Source: Streptomyces sp. NBC_01275
Lineage (GTDB): Bacteria; Actinomycetota; Actinomycetes; Streptomycetales; Streptomycetaceae
Length of the DNA stretch: 64,000 nucleotides
Direction: 5' to 3'
Assembly (NCBI RefSeq): GCF_026340655.1
Contig: NZ_JAPEOZ010000001.1
Location: 5,394,001-5,458,000, forward strand
The translations under genes and the position numbers were made by a program. Under the pieces are notes generated by a model. That model saw nothing but the letters and a program-made list of their open reading frames with translations, did no database searches and was not told where the DNA came from. Below are positions 1-10,173 of this stretch, in pieces; position 1 is the stretch's first letter; each line of letters begins with the position of its first letter.

Positions 1-2927
1 AGGTCATCGCCGGTACGGCCCCGGACACGTATGCCGACGCAGGGCACTTCTTCGCGGCCACTTTCCCGTCGGCTGGCCTGAAGTCATTGCTCAATGAGGT
101 CCTGGGCCGCATCGGCGGTGGCAAGCCGGACGGCGCCAGTGTGATCCGGCTGGAGACCAACCTCGGCGGTGGTAAGACCCACAACCTCATCGCGCTGTTC
201 CATGCGGCTCGAGGACGACTTGACGCAGTTCACGCGGCAGAGTTCATGGACGCCTCACTTCTCCCGGCCGAGCCGGTGGAGCAGGTGGGGGCGTTCGTCG
301 GCACCAGCACCGGTGCGCAGAGCTTCCCCGAGGTCGCCGGCGTCACTCCCCGTACTGTCTGGGGGTACCTAGCCCTTCAGATTGGTGGGGCTGCCGGGTA
401 CGAGTTCGTTCGAGCGGATGACGAGGCGCTGACTGCTCCGGGCTCCGATGCGATCAAGCGGATGCTGGGAGATCGCCCCTCCCTGCTCCTCATCGATGAG
501 ATCGCTCGCTACTACCACGTCGCCAAGGGGGTGCGAGTCGGCGAGACTACGCTCGCCAGCCAGACCACGGCCTTCCTGATGGCGCTCATGGAGGCGGTGG
601 ACGGTCTGCCCCATGCGGCATTGGTGATTACCACCACCGGGGTGACTGACGCATTCGGCGACGCGACCAGCGATGTGCTTGAGGCCATCAACGAGGCTCG
701 TTCGCTCATGGCGCGCAAGGAGCTGGTCCTTCGCCCCAGTGAGGAACCCGATCTCCCGAAGATCCTTGCGCGTCGCCTCTTCAAACAGCGCGAGAGCGGT
801 AGCGCCGCGGCGGAGGCCGCCCAGGCGTATGCGGAGGCCGCCGACGCCGCGTATGCCAGTGGCCTTGACCTCCCAGAGGGCATGGTTGGCAGCGGCTGGG
901 CATCAGAGGTTGCGCGTACGTATCCGTTCCATCCCGCCCTTATCCGGATCTTGGACAAGCGTCTGTCTACGATCCCGAACTTCCAGCGCACCCGGGGCGC
1001 GCTGCGGCTCCTTGCCCGTGTTGTGCGTCGGCTGTGGGCGCAGCAACCGGAAAGCACCTACTTGATTCACCCGCACCACATCGATCTCGCGGAACGGGTT
1101 ATCGCCGAGGAGCTCTCCAGCCGGCTGGAGAGACCACAGTTCGAGCCTGTGATCCGCGCAGACATCGCGTCGCAGGCCGGGGCGGAGTTGTCACACGCGG
1201 AGCGGGTCGACGAGCGGATGGGCGCGCCGTACGGGCGTCGTCTTGCTGCCGCGGTCTACCTCTACTCCCTTACACGTGAAGTGCCGGGTGTGCAGCCCCC
1301 CGAGCTCTTCGGCGCAACGCTCGTCCCTGGGGACGATCCGAACCTGCTTCAGAAGGCGCTTGATGGCCTCGAGACCGCCTGCTGGTATCTGCACGCCGAT
1401 GTGCGCGGCTACCGCTTCTCGACCGAGGCATCCCTGGTGAAGCTGATCCAGGAGGCCGAAAGTGAAATAAGCGTGACCAAGGCGCGCACCAAGGCCACGA
1501 AGATCCTCACCGAACAGTTCCGCGACAGCACGCTCAAGGTCCGTCGCCACTGGGACGACGCGAAGGTCCCAGACAACGCCGAGGATGCCTGGCTGGTCGT
1601 AATGCACTGGGACGACTTCGGCGACCCGCGCGGCGTGGATCTTCACGGCGTCATCCCGCCCAAGATCCAGGAGCTGTGGGAGCGCACTCCGTCCGGCGGA
1701 GTTCGCGAGTACCGCAACAGGCTGGTGCTTCTAGCACCGTCACTGGGCACGCATGATGCGATGGTCCGTGCCGTGAAGACGCATCTCGCCCTTGAGGAGC
1801 TCTCCATGAGCTCCGACACGCTGAACGCCCTGACGCCTGAAAAGCGTGGGGAGCTCAAGGACAAGGCCAAGGAGTCCGCCCTCATGGCGAGGGTCGCGGT
1901 CTGCAACCACGTGAACGCGCTGTATGTGCCTACGAGCCAGGGCCTCGAAGCAGTACAGCTTGATCAGGTCACCACCTCTTCGGTATGGCCCAACCAGACC
2001 GATGCGATCTTGAGTCGTCTGGCTGCAATGGAGAAGACACTCCGCGCCGGCGACAAGGCAATCGACCCGGCTCATGTCAAGAACAAGCTCGGCGACCTGA
2101 TGAATCGGCCCCAGCCGACTGAAGAGCTGGTCAAGGCATTCGCCAGGCGTCCTGACCTCAAGATGGTCTTCGACCGGGCCCAGCTGGTTTCCCTGATCAG
2201 TGCCGGTGTTCGCAACGGAGTGTGGGAATACCAGGACCCGGACCGTGGCGACGATGGCTGGGCAACCAGGGAGCACCCTGGTGCGAGCATTCGTCTAGCG
2301 GCTGACGTGCTCCTGCACCCGCCCGGCTCAGCTCCGGCGCCCGCCGAGCAGGCGTGTCCTCTGTGCGACACCGTCCATCCTGGTCGTGGCTGCCCGGACG
2401 AGACACTGAACGGCTCTCCGAACGGCGGCATCCAGCTGGGCCTGCAACCGGCCAAGCCCACGGTATTCACCGGAACTGGCGCGGCTGGGAGCGCCTTCGC
2501 GCAGGCACGCAGCGCAGCGGCGGATACGCAGCGGGAGAGGCTGCTGGAACTGAAGATCGAGATCGATCACCTTGGCGCCGGAGGTGGCCCCGAGCTGCTG
2601 CGACTGCATTCGATCGTGCCAGCGGCGACTCTGGGTGCCGAGCTGACCTACGCCGTAGACGTGGTCGTCACCCTCGGCGATGGCGACAGCCAGATGCACA
2701 CGGCAAAGGTTTCCTACCTGGGCACACCCAGCGACTATGCTCCGCTTCGAGAAGCCCTCAAGCAGCTACTCGGCCCGCGTGAGTCCGTTCTCAAGGCATC
2801 GGTCACCGCGGCTTTCGCCGATCCGACTCCGTTGTCTGGGGACGTGGCTGAACGGTTTGCTCAGGCTGCACGAGACACTGGTCCCACCAAGTGCAGAATC
2901 TCGATGCGCACTGAGAGTGACGAATGA
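1..2927 (+). CDS. DUF499-family ATPase of an Hma-like defence operon (5' truncated by window edge)
   Basis: The frame is open from base 3 to the stop at 2927, so the gene begins before the window. The first possible internal start (TTG at 87) cuts into conserved sequence. A P-loop-like GGGKTH lies at about bases 163-180, after an L-E-T-N run typical of DUF499 proteins, and a Walker-B-like LLLIDEIARYY follows near base 490. A cysteine/histidine cluster near base 2355 (CPLCDTVHPGRGC) could bind zinc. DUF499 proteins are large predicted ATPases that travel with DUF1156 methylases and SNF2/PLD helicases in defence islands. The next gene starts inside its last codons (ATGA), so the two are translationally coupled. 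The family call is firm; the role in phage defence is inferred from context. Confidence 0.85.
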   Translation, partial: VIAGTAPDTYADAGHFFAATFPSAGLKSLLNEVLGRIGGGKPDGASVIRLETNLGGGKTHNLIALFHAARGRLDAVHAAEFMDASLLPAEPVEQVGAFVGTSTGAQSFPEVAGVTPRTVWGYLALQIGGAAGYEFVRADDEALTAPGSDAIKRMLGDRPSLLLIDEIARYYHVAKGVRVGETTLASQTTAFLMALMEAVDGLPHAALVITTTGVTDAFGDATSDVLEAINEARSLMARKELVLRPSEEPDLPKILARRLFKQRESGSAAAEAAQAYAEAADAAYASGLDLPEGMVGSGWASEVARTYPFHPALIRILDKRLSTIPNFQRTRGALRLLARVVRRLWAQQPESTYLIHPHHIDLAERVIAEELSSRLERPQFEPVIRADIASQAGAELSHAERVDERMGAPYGRRLAAAVYLYSLTREVPGVQPPELFGATLVPGDDPNLLQKALDGLETACWYLHADVRGYRFSTEASLVKLIQEAESEISVTKARTKATKILTEQFRDSTLKVRRHWDDAKVPDNAEDAWLVVMHWDDFGDPRGVDLHGVIPPKIQELWERTPSGGVREYRNRLVLLAPSLGTHDAMVRAVKTHLALEELSMSSDTLNALTPEKRGELKDKAKESALMARVAVCNHVNALYVPTSQGLEAVQLDQVTTSSVWPNQTDAILSRLAAMEKTLRAGDKAIDPAHVKNKLGDLMNRPQPTEELVKAFARRPDLKMVFDRAQLVSLISAGVRNGVWEYQDPDRGDDGWATREHPGASIRLAADVLLHPPGSAPAPAEQACPLCDTVHPGRGCPDETLNGSPNGGIQLGLQPAKPTVFTGTGAAGSAFAQARSAAADTQRERLLELKIEIDHLGAGGGPELLRLHSIVPAATLGAELTYAVDVVVTLGDGDSQMHTAKVSYLGTPSDYAPLREALKQLLGPRESVLKASVTAAFADPTPLSGDVAERFAQAARDTGPTKCRISMRTESDE

Positions 2928-3337
2928 GCCGAGCCGAGCAGTACACCTGCCTGATTACCCGCGATGAGGATGGGCGAATTGTCGCTGTAGACGTAGCCGC
3001 TGACGACCTCGACGGCGGCCACCGCTCCATCCACGTGAACGGCGGACGGGCTACGCATATCGCTGCTCCGCTCCAGGACGTGCTACGTGCCGCAGGTTTT
3101 CGCGGCCGGGACTGGACTTCACGGAAGCCGCTAGACCTTGATCCCATGCTCGGCGCCCACGCAGAACTGTTGCTACGTGCTGTCAAACCGCTCCGGCGGA
3201 CCGATCGCATCGTCGACATCGCTGAGGGCGTGGCAGGCATGAGCCGCGAGGAGGCTGCATACTGGCACGCCCAGGTGCAGCATCGGCATGGGCTCAAGGC
3301 GTTGCGCATTCTCCTCGATGGCGGCCAGCGACGGTAA
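2924..3337 (+). CDS. small uncharacterised protein of the ATPase-methylase-helicase operon
   Basis: This 137-residue protein starts at an ATG overlapping the ATPase stop (ATGA). It has no membrane segment and no catalytic motif that I recognise. The N-terminal third reads as a beta-rich domain (residues 1-45), and the rest is helical with many Arg and His residues. Comparable small genes sit between DUF499 and DUF1156 genes in related operons, so it may be an accessory or adaptor subunit. About 260 bases without a convincing gene separate it from the methylase. Confidence 0.6.
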   Translation: MSRAEQYTCLITRDEDGRIVAVDVAADDLDGGHRSIHVNGGRATHIAAPLQDVLRAAGFRGRDWTSRKPLDLDPMLGAHAELLLRAVKPLRRTDRIVDIAEGVAGMSREEAAYWHAQVQHRHGLKALRILLDGGQRR

Positions 3338-3596
3338 CTCCCCGGCACCGCGGCGGAAGGCGGGCTCGGTGACCACATGAGTCGGTACGTGTTGACCGAT
3401 GTCCTCGCGTTTGACTACCCACGCGTTCAGGCAGAAGCCGCAAACTGGCCTCACCGTGTCGGTGCGGAATGGCATGCTGGGCGCGTCGGGACGACTCGTA
3501 CTGATCTGAGACGAGTGGCCCCAGTGATGGGCAGAGAGACGATTGGCGGGACGTGGCGGACACGACCGCTGTCCAAGAGCAATGGGAGGTCGGCCT

Positions 3597-6548
3597 GTGA
3601 GCCGCAGTTTGATTGAGCAGTGGCTTCCGGCGGCCCCCCTCGGAGTCGAGAGCGTGCGAGAGCGCGCGACTTTCACGGCGCTGCCGCCTTCGTTTGCACT
3701 TCATGTCTGGTGGGCACGGCGTCCGCTCATCGCCAGCCGCGCAGCTGTGGTCGCTTCAGTGCTGCCAGCCTGGCCTTCCACCGAGGACGCTGCTAAAGAT
3801 GTAGAAGCCCGTCACATCTTGACTGCTCTTGAAGCAGAGTTCCCTGGTGGGGAAGAGGCGTACCACGCCTGGTTCATGAATGCGATCGGGATCCTTGGCG
3901 ATGCCGTGGCCCGGAAGAAGGAGATTAACGCCGCAAACGAGGCGGGAATCAAGCTTGCCGGAAATGGGTACGGATACCCGCGCGCATTTTCCGTAAGCCC
4001 CGATAAGTCGATTCTCGAACGTATCCATCGCCTCTCCAGAATCCGCTCCTCCGATGAGGCAGCAGATGGCATCTCGCAGTCCGTTCTAGACCTCTTTTCC
4101 GGAGGCGGGTCAATTCCGTTCGAGGCTTCGCGATATGGATTTGACACGATCGCGAATGAGCTAAACCCGGTTGCGACGGCGATCCTGCAAGGGACTGTCG
4201 CACTGCCGGCGGATATGGGTCCTGAGTTCGCAAAAACTATCAGCGACTGGGGAGGTCGATGGACTGATCGAGTCCGCAAGCGCTTGGAAGCACACTTTCC
4301 CCGGCAGGGAGCGGAGACCATCGTTGCCTATGTGTGGGCTCACACCGTCCCGTGCCCGACGACAGGTCGACCGACACCGTTGTCTCCGGATTTCTGGTTG
4401 GCGCGAGGAAACTCTGGTCGGAGCGTCGCTGTCGCGCTGGAAGTCGATACAGATGCGGGCACCTACGAGCTAAGCGTTGTGGAGGGTGAGGCGGCAAAGA
4501 AGTGGGGCGAGCGATCCACATACAAGAGGGGGACCGCTACGAGCATTTGGACAGGTGAAACATTCTCTGGTCAATATATTAATGCCATGGGTAATGAAGG
4601 GCGGGTCGGGCAAATGCTACTCGCGGTCGCCATTTCTCGCGATGGCGTCAGGGGGCGCCAGTTCCGCTGCCCTTCCCCGGTTGATCTTGCTGCGGTTGAG
4701 GCGGCAGAAGAGGAGCTTGCGGCTCGCTTGCCCGGATGGGAGATCGCGGACCTTGTTCCGAATGACCTAATTCCTGATGGATGGAAAACTGGCGAGCCTC
4801 GCAGAATGGGCCTAACTCGCTGGTCCGACATGTTTTCACCTAGGCAGCTACTCGCGAATGTGACTGCACTGGAAGAGCTGCGGGAGGTTGTTGAGGAAGC
4901 GCGTTCCGAGGTGGGCGATGATCGCAGCCGCGCGCTCGGACTCTACCTGGCCCTGGCGTTGGATAAGGCGTGTGATTACAATGGCATGCTTAGTAGCTGG
5001 GATGCCACACGGATCAAGATTCGTAACACGTTTGATAGGCATGACTTCGCGTACAAGTGGTCGTTTGCCGAATTCGATGGCGCGCATTCATTGCTTCCAT
5101 GGACCGTGAGTCAGGTCGAACGAGTCTATGCTGGCATGTGCAAGCTCACCCAGCGAGACGCAGCACTCGATGACCAAGAGGAGTGGCGCGCCCAAGCCCG
5201 CATCATTCGCGGATCGGCCACGTCTCTGCCGCTGCCAGATGCATCGGTCGATGCTGTAGTGACTGATCCTCCATATTACGACAACGTCATGTATGCGGAG
5301 ATCTCGGACTACTTCTACGTCTGGCTCAAGCGCTCGCTACGCGACACATGGCCGCAGTTCACCGATCTCATCCTGACCGACAAGAACGCTGAAGCCGTTG
5401 CCAACCCATCGCTCTTCAAAGACGTTGCGGCTCCTGCCCGGCGCGGGCGCCGCAAGGATGACGGCGCGAAGAGTGCCGCCCAGCTGGCAGATGAACGGTA
5501 CGAAGAGCTGCTTAAGCAGTCCTTCGGGGAGGCATACCGCGTTCTCAAGCCAACTGGTGTTCTTACGGTGATGTTCACCCATAAGCGGATCGATGCATGG
5601 GACACTCTCGGCGCGGCCCTGCTTGATGCCGGGTTCTCCATTGACGCCTCGTGGCCTGTGCAGACCGAAAGCGAGCACTCTCTCCATGTGGCGAAAAAGA
5701 ACGCCGCCTCGTCCACGATCTTCCTTGCATGCCGTAAACGTTCTGGCAGCGAGCCAGCCTTCTGGTCTGATATTCGCCGCGACGTTGAGCGTGCGGCTGA
5801 AGAGGCTGCTGGTCGCTTCGCAGCGCAGGGCATGACAGGTGTAGACCTCACGATCGCGACTTATGGCCCTGTGCTATCCGTACTCTCTGATCGCTGGCCG
5901 GTCTACACTGGCCAGCTTGACGCCGAGGGAAACTCTGAAGTCCTGCGCCCCGATGCGGCTCTCGATCTTGCGCGTGAGAAGGTTGCTTCACTCAAGAAGC
6001 GGGAATTGCTTGGCGGTCGAGACATCGACTTTGACCGGATCACTGACTGGTACTTGCTCGCGTGGAGCGACTTTGCAGCTGCAGAGTTCCCCTACGATGA
6101 GGCTCGTAAGCTTTCCATCGCGACGCATCTTGACCTTGACGATCTTGCCAAGCGGCATAAGGTGGTAAAGGCATCCAGTGGCAGCGTCACCCTGCTTACT
6201 CCGGCGCAGCGAGCCACGGCAGGTGTACTTGACCCTGATGCTGCAGAATACGGGACCTGGCTCGACCGGCTGCATGCTCTGATGTCGCTTTACGATTCGG
6301 ATGGTCTCGGGGCGGCGAAAGCCTGGCTGAACCGCACTGGTTTGGCTGATGACTCCACCTTTGTCGAAGTGGTCCGTGCAGCGCTGCATGCGATTCCGCG
6401 CGTGAAGGACAAGGGGGCTTTCGCTCGCCCAGAGGCGCGGATCCTAGATAGTCTCCGCGCGGCCCTGTTCGATCGTATTGAGCCGCCGGCCGACGAGGTG
6501 GAGCCCGTTGCCCAGCACGAGCAGCAGACCTTCGGCTTTGATGTCTGA
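3597..6548 (+). CDS. DUF1156-type DNA methylase (N6-adenine or N4-cytosine)
   Basis: This is a 983-residue SAM-dependent DNA amino-methyltransferase. A SAM-binding motif (DLFSGGGSIPFEA) lies near residue 165 and the catalytic DPPYYDN near residue 557. The N-terminus contains the HVWWARRPL signature of DUF1156. I chose the GTG at 3597, preceded by GGGAGG, over the upstream in-frame start at 3543 because homology begins shortly after it. The gene overlaps the helicase by 8 bases. In the Hma and related systems the methylase probably marks self DNA or forms part of a restriction-like complex; the modified base cannot be read from sequence alone. Confidence 0.85.
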   Translation: MSRSLIEQWLPAAPLGVESVRERATFTALPPSFALHVWWARRPLIASRAAVVASVLPAWPSTEDAAKDVEARHILTALEAEFPGGEEAYHAWFMNAIGILGDAVARKKEINAANEAGIKLAGNGYGYPRAFSVSPDKSILERIHRLSRIRSSDEAADGISQSVLDLFSGGGSIPFEASRYGFDTIANELNPVATAILQGTVALPADMGPEFAKTISDWGGRWTDRVRKRLEAHFPRQGAETIVAYVWAHTVPCPTTGRPTPLSPDFWLARGNSGRSVAVALEVDTDAGTYELSVVEGEAAKKWGERSTYKRGTATSIWTGETFSGQYINAMGNEGRVGQMLLAVAISRDGVRGRQFRCPSPVDLAAVEAAEEELAARLPGWEIADLVPNDLIPDGWKTGEPRRMGLTRWSDMFSPRQLLANVTALEELREVVEEARSEVGDDRSRALGLYLALALDKACDYNGMLSSWDATRIKIRNTFDRHDFAYKWSFAEFDGAHSLLPWTVSQVERVYAGMCKLTQRDAALDDQEEWRAQARIIRGSATSLPLPDASVDAVVTDPPYYDNVMYAEISDYFYVWLKRSLRDTWPQFTDLILTDKNAEAVANPSLFKDVAAPARRGRRKDDGAKSAAQLADERYEELLKQSFGEAYRVLKPTGVLTVMFTHKRIDAWDTLGAALLDAGFSIDASWPVQTESEHSLHVAKKNAASSTIFLACRKRSGSEPAFWSDIRRDVERAAEEAAGRFAAQGMTGVDLTIATYGPVLSVLSDRWPVYTGQLDAEGNSEVLRPDAALDLAREKVASLKKRELLGGRDIDFDRITDWYLLAWSDFAAAEFPYDEARKLSIATHLDLDDLAKRHKVVKASSGSVTLLTPAQRATAGVLDPDAAEYGTWLDRLHALMSLYDSDGLGAAKAWLNRTGLADDSTFVEVVRAALHAIPRVKDKGAFARPEARILDSLRAALFDRIEPPADEVEPVAQHEQQTFGFDV

Positions 6549-9500
6549 AGTCAACGGCACGACGCTGCCCGGCTTGAGAGGCTTGGACCTCAAGCCGGGC
6601 TATGACTCCAGCGACCGTGTGCTGGAGGCGTTCTACATCCCGGTGCTGTCACGGTCGGTGCACTACGACCGCTCGGTGGGGTATTTCCGCTCCTCTTCGC
6701 TGAGCGTCGCTGCGCGTGGTTTGTCCCGCTTCATCAACGGCGGCGGACGCGTGCGGCTGCTGTGCGGTGCTGAGGTCAGCCCGGGGGACCGGGACGCCTT
6801 ACTTGGCCGTGCCGAGATCGGCCCGGCGTTCGCCAAGAAGCTTGCCGACGCGCTGGTCACTGAGTCCGAAGTGGATCGACGGCGCCTTGAGGTACTTGCC
6901 TGGTTGGCGAAGGTGGGGCGTCTGGAGGTACGGATTGCGATCCCGGTGGACCAGGACGGGACGCCGATTGTCGGCGGCAACACGGACCCGTACTTCCACG
7001 AGAAAATCGGGGTCCTGCGTGACACGGCTGGCGACGGCGTTGCGTTCCAGGGGTCGGTGAACGAGTCTGCCCAAGCGTGGACTCGTAACTTCGAGTCGTT
7101 CTCTGTCTATCCTTCGTGGACTGAAGCTGCCATGTACTTCAGTCACTGGGCGCTGAAGTTTGAGGAGCATTGGGCCGGCCGGATGGTCGGCTTCAAGGTG
7201 TATGCGCTACCGGATGCCGCGTCGGCGCGCCTGTTGAGCATGGCGCCAGACGTGGTGCCGGGAGAGAGGGATCCCGAAGAGCCAGAGCCGATGGGCGACG
7301 ATGCTGCCGTCGCTCGCTATCTGCAAGTGGCACCGGCCCTTGTGGACGCCGAGGCTCTTCCGGTGGCAACGACGGGACTGACGCTTTTCCCACATCAGCA
7401 GCAGGTGGTTGAACGGCTTGCCGGACTCTACCCTCGCTCCTGGCTGCTTGCCGACGAAGTTGGTCTCGGCAAGACGATCTCAGCTGGCATGTCCTTGCGT
7501 CGGCTCTTGCTGTCCAAGCGCGTGCGACGAGCCCTGATCCTGGCCCCTGCGAACGTCTGTCGGCAGTGGCAGGACGAGCTCTTCGAAAAGTTCGGGCTAT
7601 GGGTTCCCCGCCTTGAAGGCGGCAAGATCTATGGTGCTCACCCTGACGATGTGCGGAGTGTCGTACCAGGGGTGAATCCATGGGAGTCCGAGCCCGTACT
7701 GATCGCCTCCAGCCACCTGGCGCGTCGGCCGGCTGAGCAGGAGCGTCTCCTTGCGGCCGGACCGTACGACCTCGTGATTGTGGATGAGGCACACCACGCT
7801 CGCCGTACCCATATTGATGAGGATGAATACCGCCCGGGTCGCTTGCTCGAACTGCTCGATCGCATCACTCAACGGGGGGCGGCCAAGGCACTCTGGTTGC
7901 TGACCGCCACGCCGATGCAGGTTGCCCCGATCGAGCTGCGCGACCTGCTCGTCCATGTGGGTCTGCAGGGCCCTTTGGCTAGCCCGCATGCATTCGAGAA
8001 GTACTTCCGCGAGGTAGCCAGGGGCGATGGCCCGAAGGGCCGCAAGACGGCTTGGGCATGGTTGGACCAGACGCTGCGTGACACGCCTCGGCTACCGCAT
8101 ACCGCTGCAGAGGAAGCGGTCCTGCAGGGGATCCGAAGCCGAGTGGGTCCGATAGCGGCAGCCCGCATTGAGAAGTTCGGCACGGGAGACCTGTCTGGGG
8201 AGGAGATCGCCCAGGAGCTGACGCCCAGCGGACTGGCAGCCCTGCGGGAATGGCTGTCTCTTCTCAGCCCTGTCGGCCAGTTCGTCACCCGCCATAGCCG
8301 AGAGACGTTGAAGATGTACCGCGATCGCGGACTCCTCACAGAGAACCTCGCTGATCGGGACACCCAGCCGGTCGTCGTGCCCTTCACCCAGGAGGAGCAG
8401 GACCTCTACGACGAGCTCGACGACCTCATCGACCGGCTCATGTCTGCGCACGGAAGCAAGCGCGGCGCCGGCTTCGTATTGACCGTATACCGCCGTCGGC
8501 TGACCTCGTCTTGGGCCGCGATCCACGCGACGTTGACGAAGCGGCTCAATCGCGAGGCATTGGCGCTCGACGACGATCAGGCGGCAGAGGACTTCGAGGA
8601 GGCGTGGAGCGACGCTGGACTGGAGACCGGAGAAGGGCACCAGGTCAACGACGCTCAGGCACTGCCACTGACGCCGACCGAAATAGAGGACATCCGGGGG
8701 TACATCAGCCGGATGAAGCACGTGCCGGACTCGAAATTTGACCGGTTGCGCTCCGATCTGGACTCTGCCCGTGGGCGAGGACATTCAACTATCGTCTTCA
8801 CCCAGTACACGGACACACTTCTCAGCCTTCGGGACAGGCTTGTCGGAGCCTATAGATCACAGCTGGCCACCTTCACCGGACAAGGCGGACAGGTCTTCCG
8901 TGAACACGAAGGCTGGGTCGACATCTCCAAGCGTGACCTTGTCGACGCTGTGCGCTCCGGCCGTGTGACCGTCCTGCTGGCCAACGACGCGGCCAGCGAA
9001 GGACTCAACCTTCAGGCGTGCAGCTTCCTCATCAATTACGACATGCCGTGGAACCCCATGCGCGTCGAACAGCGCATCGGCCGTGTGGATCGCCTCGGTC
9101 AAGCGCGCGATGTTGTCCACATCCGAAGCTACTTCGTACCCAACACCGTTGAGCAAGACGTCTACGCAGCGCTCGCCGGACGAATCGACGACTTCCGTCA
9201 GCTGCTTGGGCAACTTCAGCCGATTCTTGGCGCCACCGAACGTGCATTTCAAGCGATCTTCAAGGCGCCGAAGAGCGAGAGGGCCTCAGCTCAGCAACAA
9301 GCAATCCGCGAGCTGGTCGACCAAATCGACGTCGTGCGGCAGGAAGGCGTCGGCTTCGGCGCAGAAGATGCGATGCCGCTGCCCGAGCACGCCCCCTCCC
9401 CCGTTGCTCTGGAGGACCTACGCGAGGTCCTCTTCGAACGCTTCGGTGCCGTACTCGACAAGCCCGGCCGCCCCGTCACGTCTGACCCTGCGCGGGCATC

Positions 9501-10143
9501 GCGTGACGGGGAGAGCTGGACTGCACTGGCGACTTATGGTCACCCGGCCTTGTCCGAGGCGCTCGCGCGTAGGGCAGGGGCAAGCCTTCCTGACGACAGC
9601 GCGCTGGTCATTACTGGCGACGGGGCATGGCCGAGTGTTGCCGTACGCGCCGACCGCACTCCACCCACCGTGGTGCAGGGGCTGAAGGACGTTGACAACC
9701 TCGGAGCTGCGGCCGCACGCGGTGAGGCCGAAGAGACAGCCAACACCATTCGGATTGAAGCCCTTGGAAGGCAACGGTCGTACGAAAGCGCCCTCACCGA
9801 CACTCGCCGGCAACAGGCGTTGGAGGGCATCCGAGCGAAGTTCATCGTCCTTGTTCACGAGACGCTGGCAGCTGGTTGCGCGGCAGCGCGATATGAGGGC
9901 GGCGCCAGCATCGATCCGCTGACCGTCTGGCATGCCCTGAACACGGATAGAACGTCGATGTGGGGCTATGCGGAAGCGATGCGCGGCAAGTTGAACGTGC
10001 CGCTCGCCCGGCTGATCCCCGCCCGCCTAAGCACCCAGAGGGAACCGATCTCGCCAGAGACTTGGGATGAACTCCGTCGCCAACTCGGACTTCAGCTGGG
10101 TGGGTTGATGACCTTGATGCGCGCCACATCTCTTGGGCTGTGA
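6541..10143 (+). CDS. SNF2-family helicase with N-terminal phospholipase-D-like domain
   Basis: The product is 1200 residues and starts at an ATG inside the methylase 3' end. The N-terminal domain carries one PLD-like HxK motif (FHEKIGVLRD, about residue 151), which may be a nuclease or a DNA-binding fold. The motor domain has DEVGLGKT (about 305), DEAHH (about 415), a TATPMQ motif and a C-terminal RIGRVDRLGQ arginine-finger motif, so both RecA lobes are present. It is the last gene of the operon and probably acts in the same complex as the DUF499 ATPase and methylase. Domain calls are firm; the defence function is inferred from the gene set. Confidence 0.88.
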   Translation: MSEVNGTTLPGLRGLDLKPGYDSSDRVLEAFYIPVLSRSVHYDRSVGYFRSSSLSVAARGLSRFINGGGRVRLLCGAEVSPGDRDALLGRAEIGPAFAKKLADALVTESEVDRRRLEVLAWLAKVGRLEVRIAIPVDQDGTPIVGGNTDPYFHEKIGVLRDTAGDGVAFQGSVNESAQAWTRNFESFSVYPSWTEAAMYFSHWALKFEEHWAGRMVGFKVYALPDAASARLLSMAPDVVPGERDPEEPEPMGDDAAVARYLQVAPALVDAEALPVATTGLTLFPHQQQVVERLAGLYPRSWLLADEVGLGKTISAGMSLRRLLLSKRVRRALILAPANVCRQWQDELFEKFGLWVPRLEGGKIYGAHPDDVRSVVPGVNPWESEPVLIASSHLARRPAEQERLLAAGPYDLVIVDEAHHARRTHIDEDEYRPGRLLELLDRITQRGAAKALWLLTATPMQVAPIELRDLLVHVGLQGPLASPHAFEKYFREVARGDGPKGRKTAWAWLDQTLRDTPRLPHTAAEEAVLQGIRSRVGPIAAARIEKFGTGDLSGEEIAQELTPSGLAALREWLSLLSPVGQFVTRHSRETLKMYRDRGLLTENLADRDTQPVVVPFTQEEQDLYDELDDLIDRLMSAHGSKRGAGFVLTVYRRRLTSSWAAIHATLTKRLNREALALDDDQAAEDFEEAWSDAGLETGEGHQVNDAQALPLTPTEIEDIRGYISRMKHVPDSKFDRLRSDLDSARGRGHSTIVFTQYTDTLLSLRDRLVGAYRSQLATFTGQGGQVFREHEGWVDISKRDLVDAVRSGRVTVLLANDAASEGLNLQACSFLINYDMPWNPMRVEQRIGRVDRLGQARDVVHIRSYFVPNTVEQDVYAALAGRIDDFRQLLGQLQPILGATERAFQAIFKAPKSERASAQQQAIRELVDQIDVVRQEGVGFGAEDAMPLPEHAPSPVALEDLREVLFERFGAVLDKPGRPVTSDPARASRDGESWTALATYGHPALSEALARRAGASLPDDSALVITGDGAWPSVAVRADRTPPTVVQGLKDVDNLGAAAARGEAEETANTIRIEALGRQRSYESALTDTRRQQALEGIRAKFIVLVHETLAAGCAAARYEGGASIDPLTVWHALNTDRTSMWGYAEAMRGKLNVPLARLIPARLSTQREPISPETWDELRRQLGLQLGGLMTLMRATSLGL

Positions 10144-10173
10144 GGGAAGGTGTGGTCCCCGGTCGTGAATCGC

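Noticed and set aside
3377..3616. 79-codon frame between the small protein and the methylase
   Set aside because: It overlaps the methylase ribosome site and start, has no recognisable domain and no good ribosome site.
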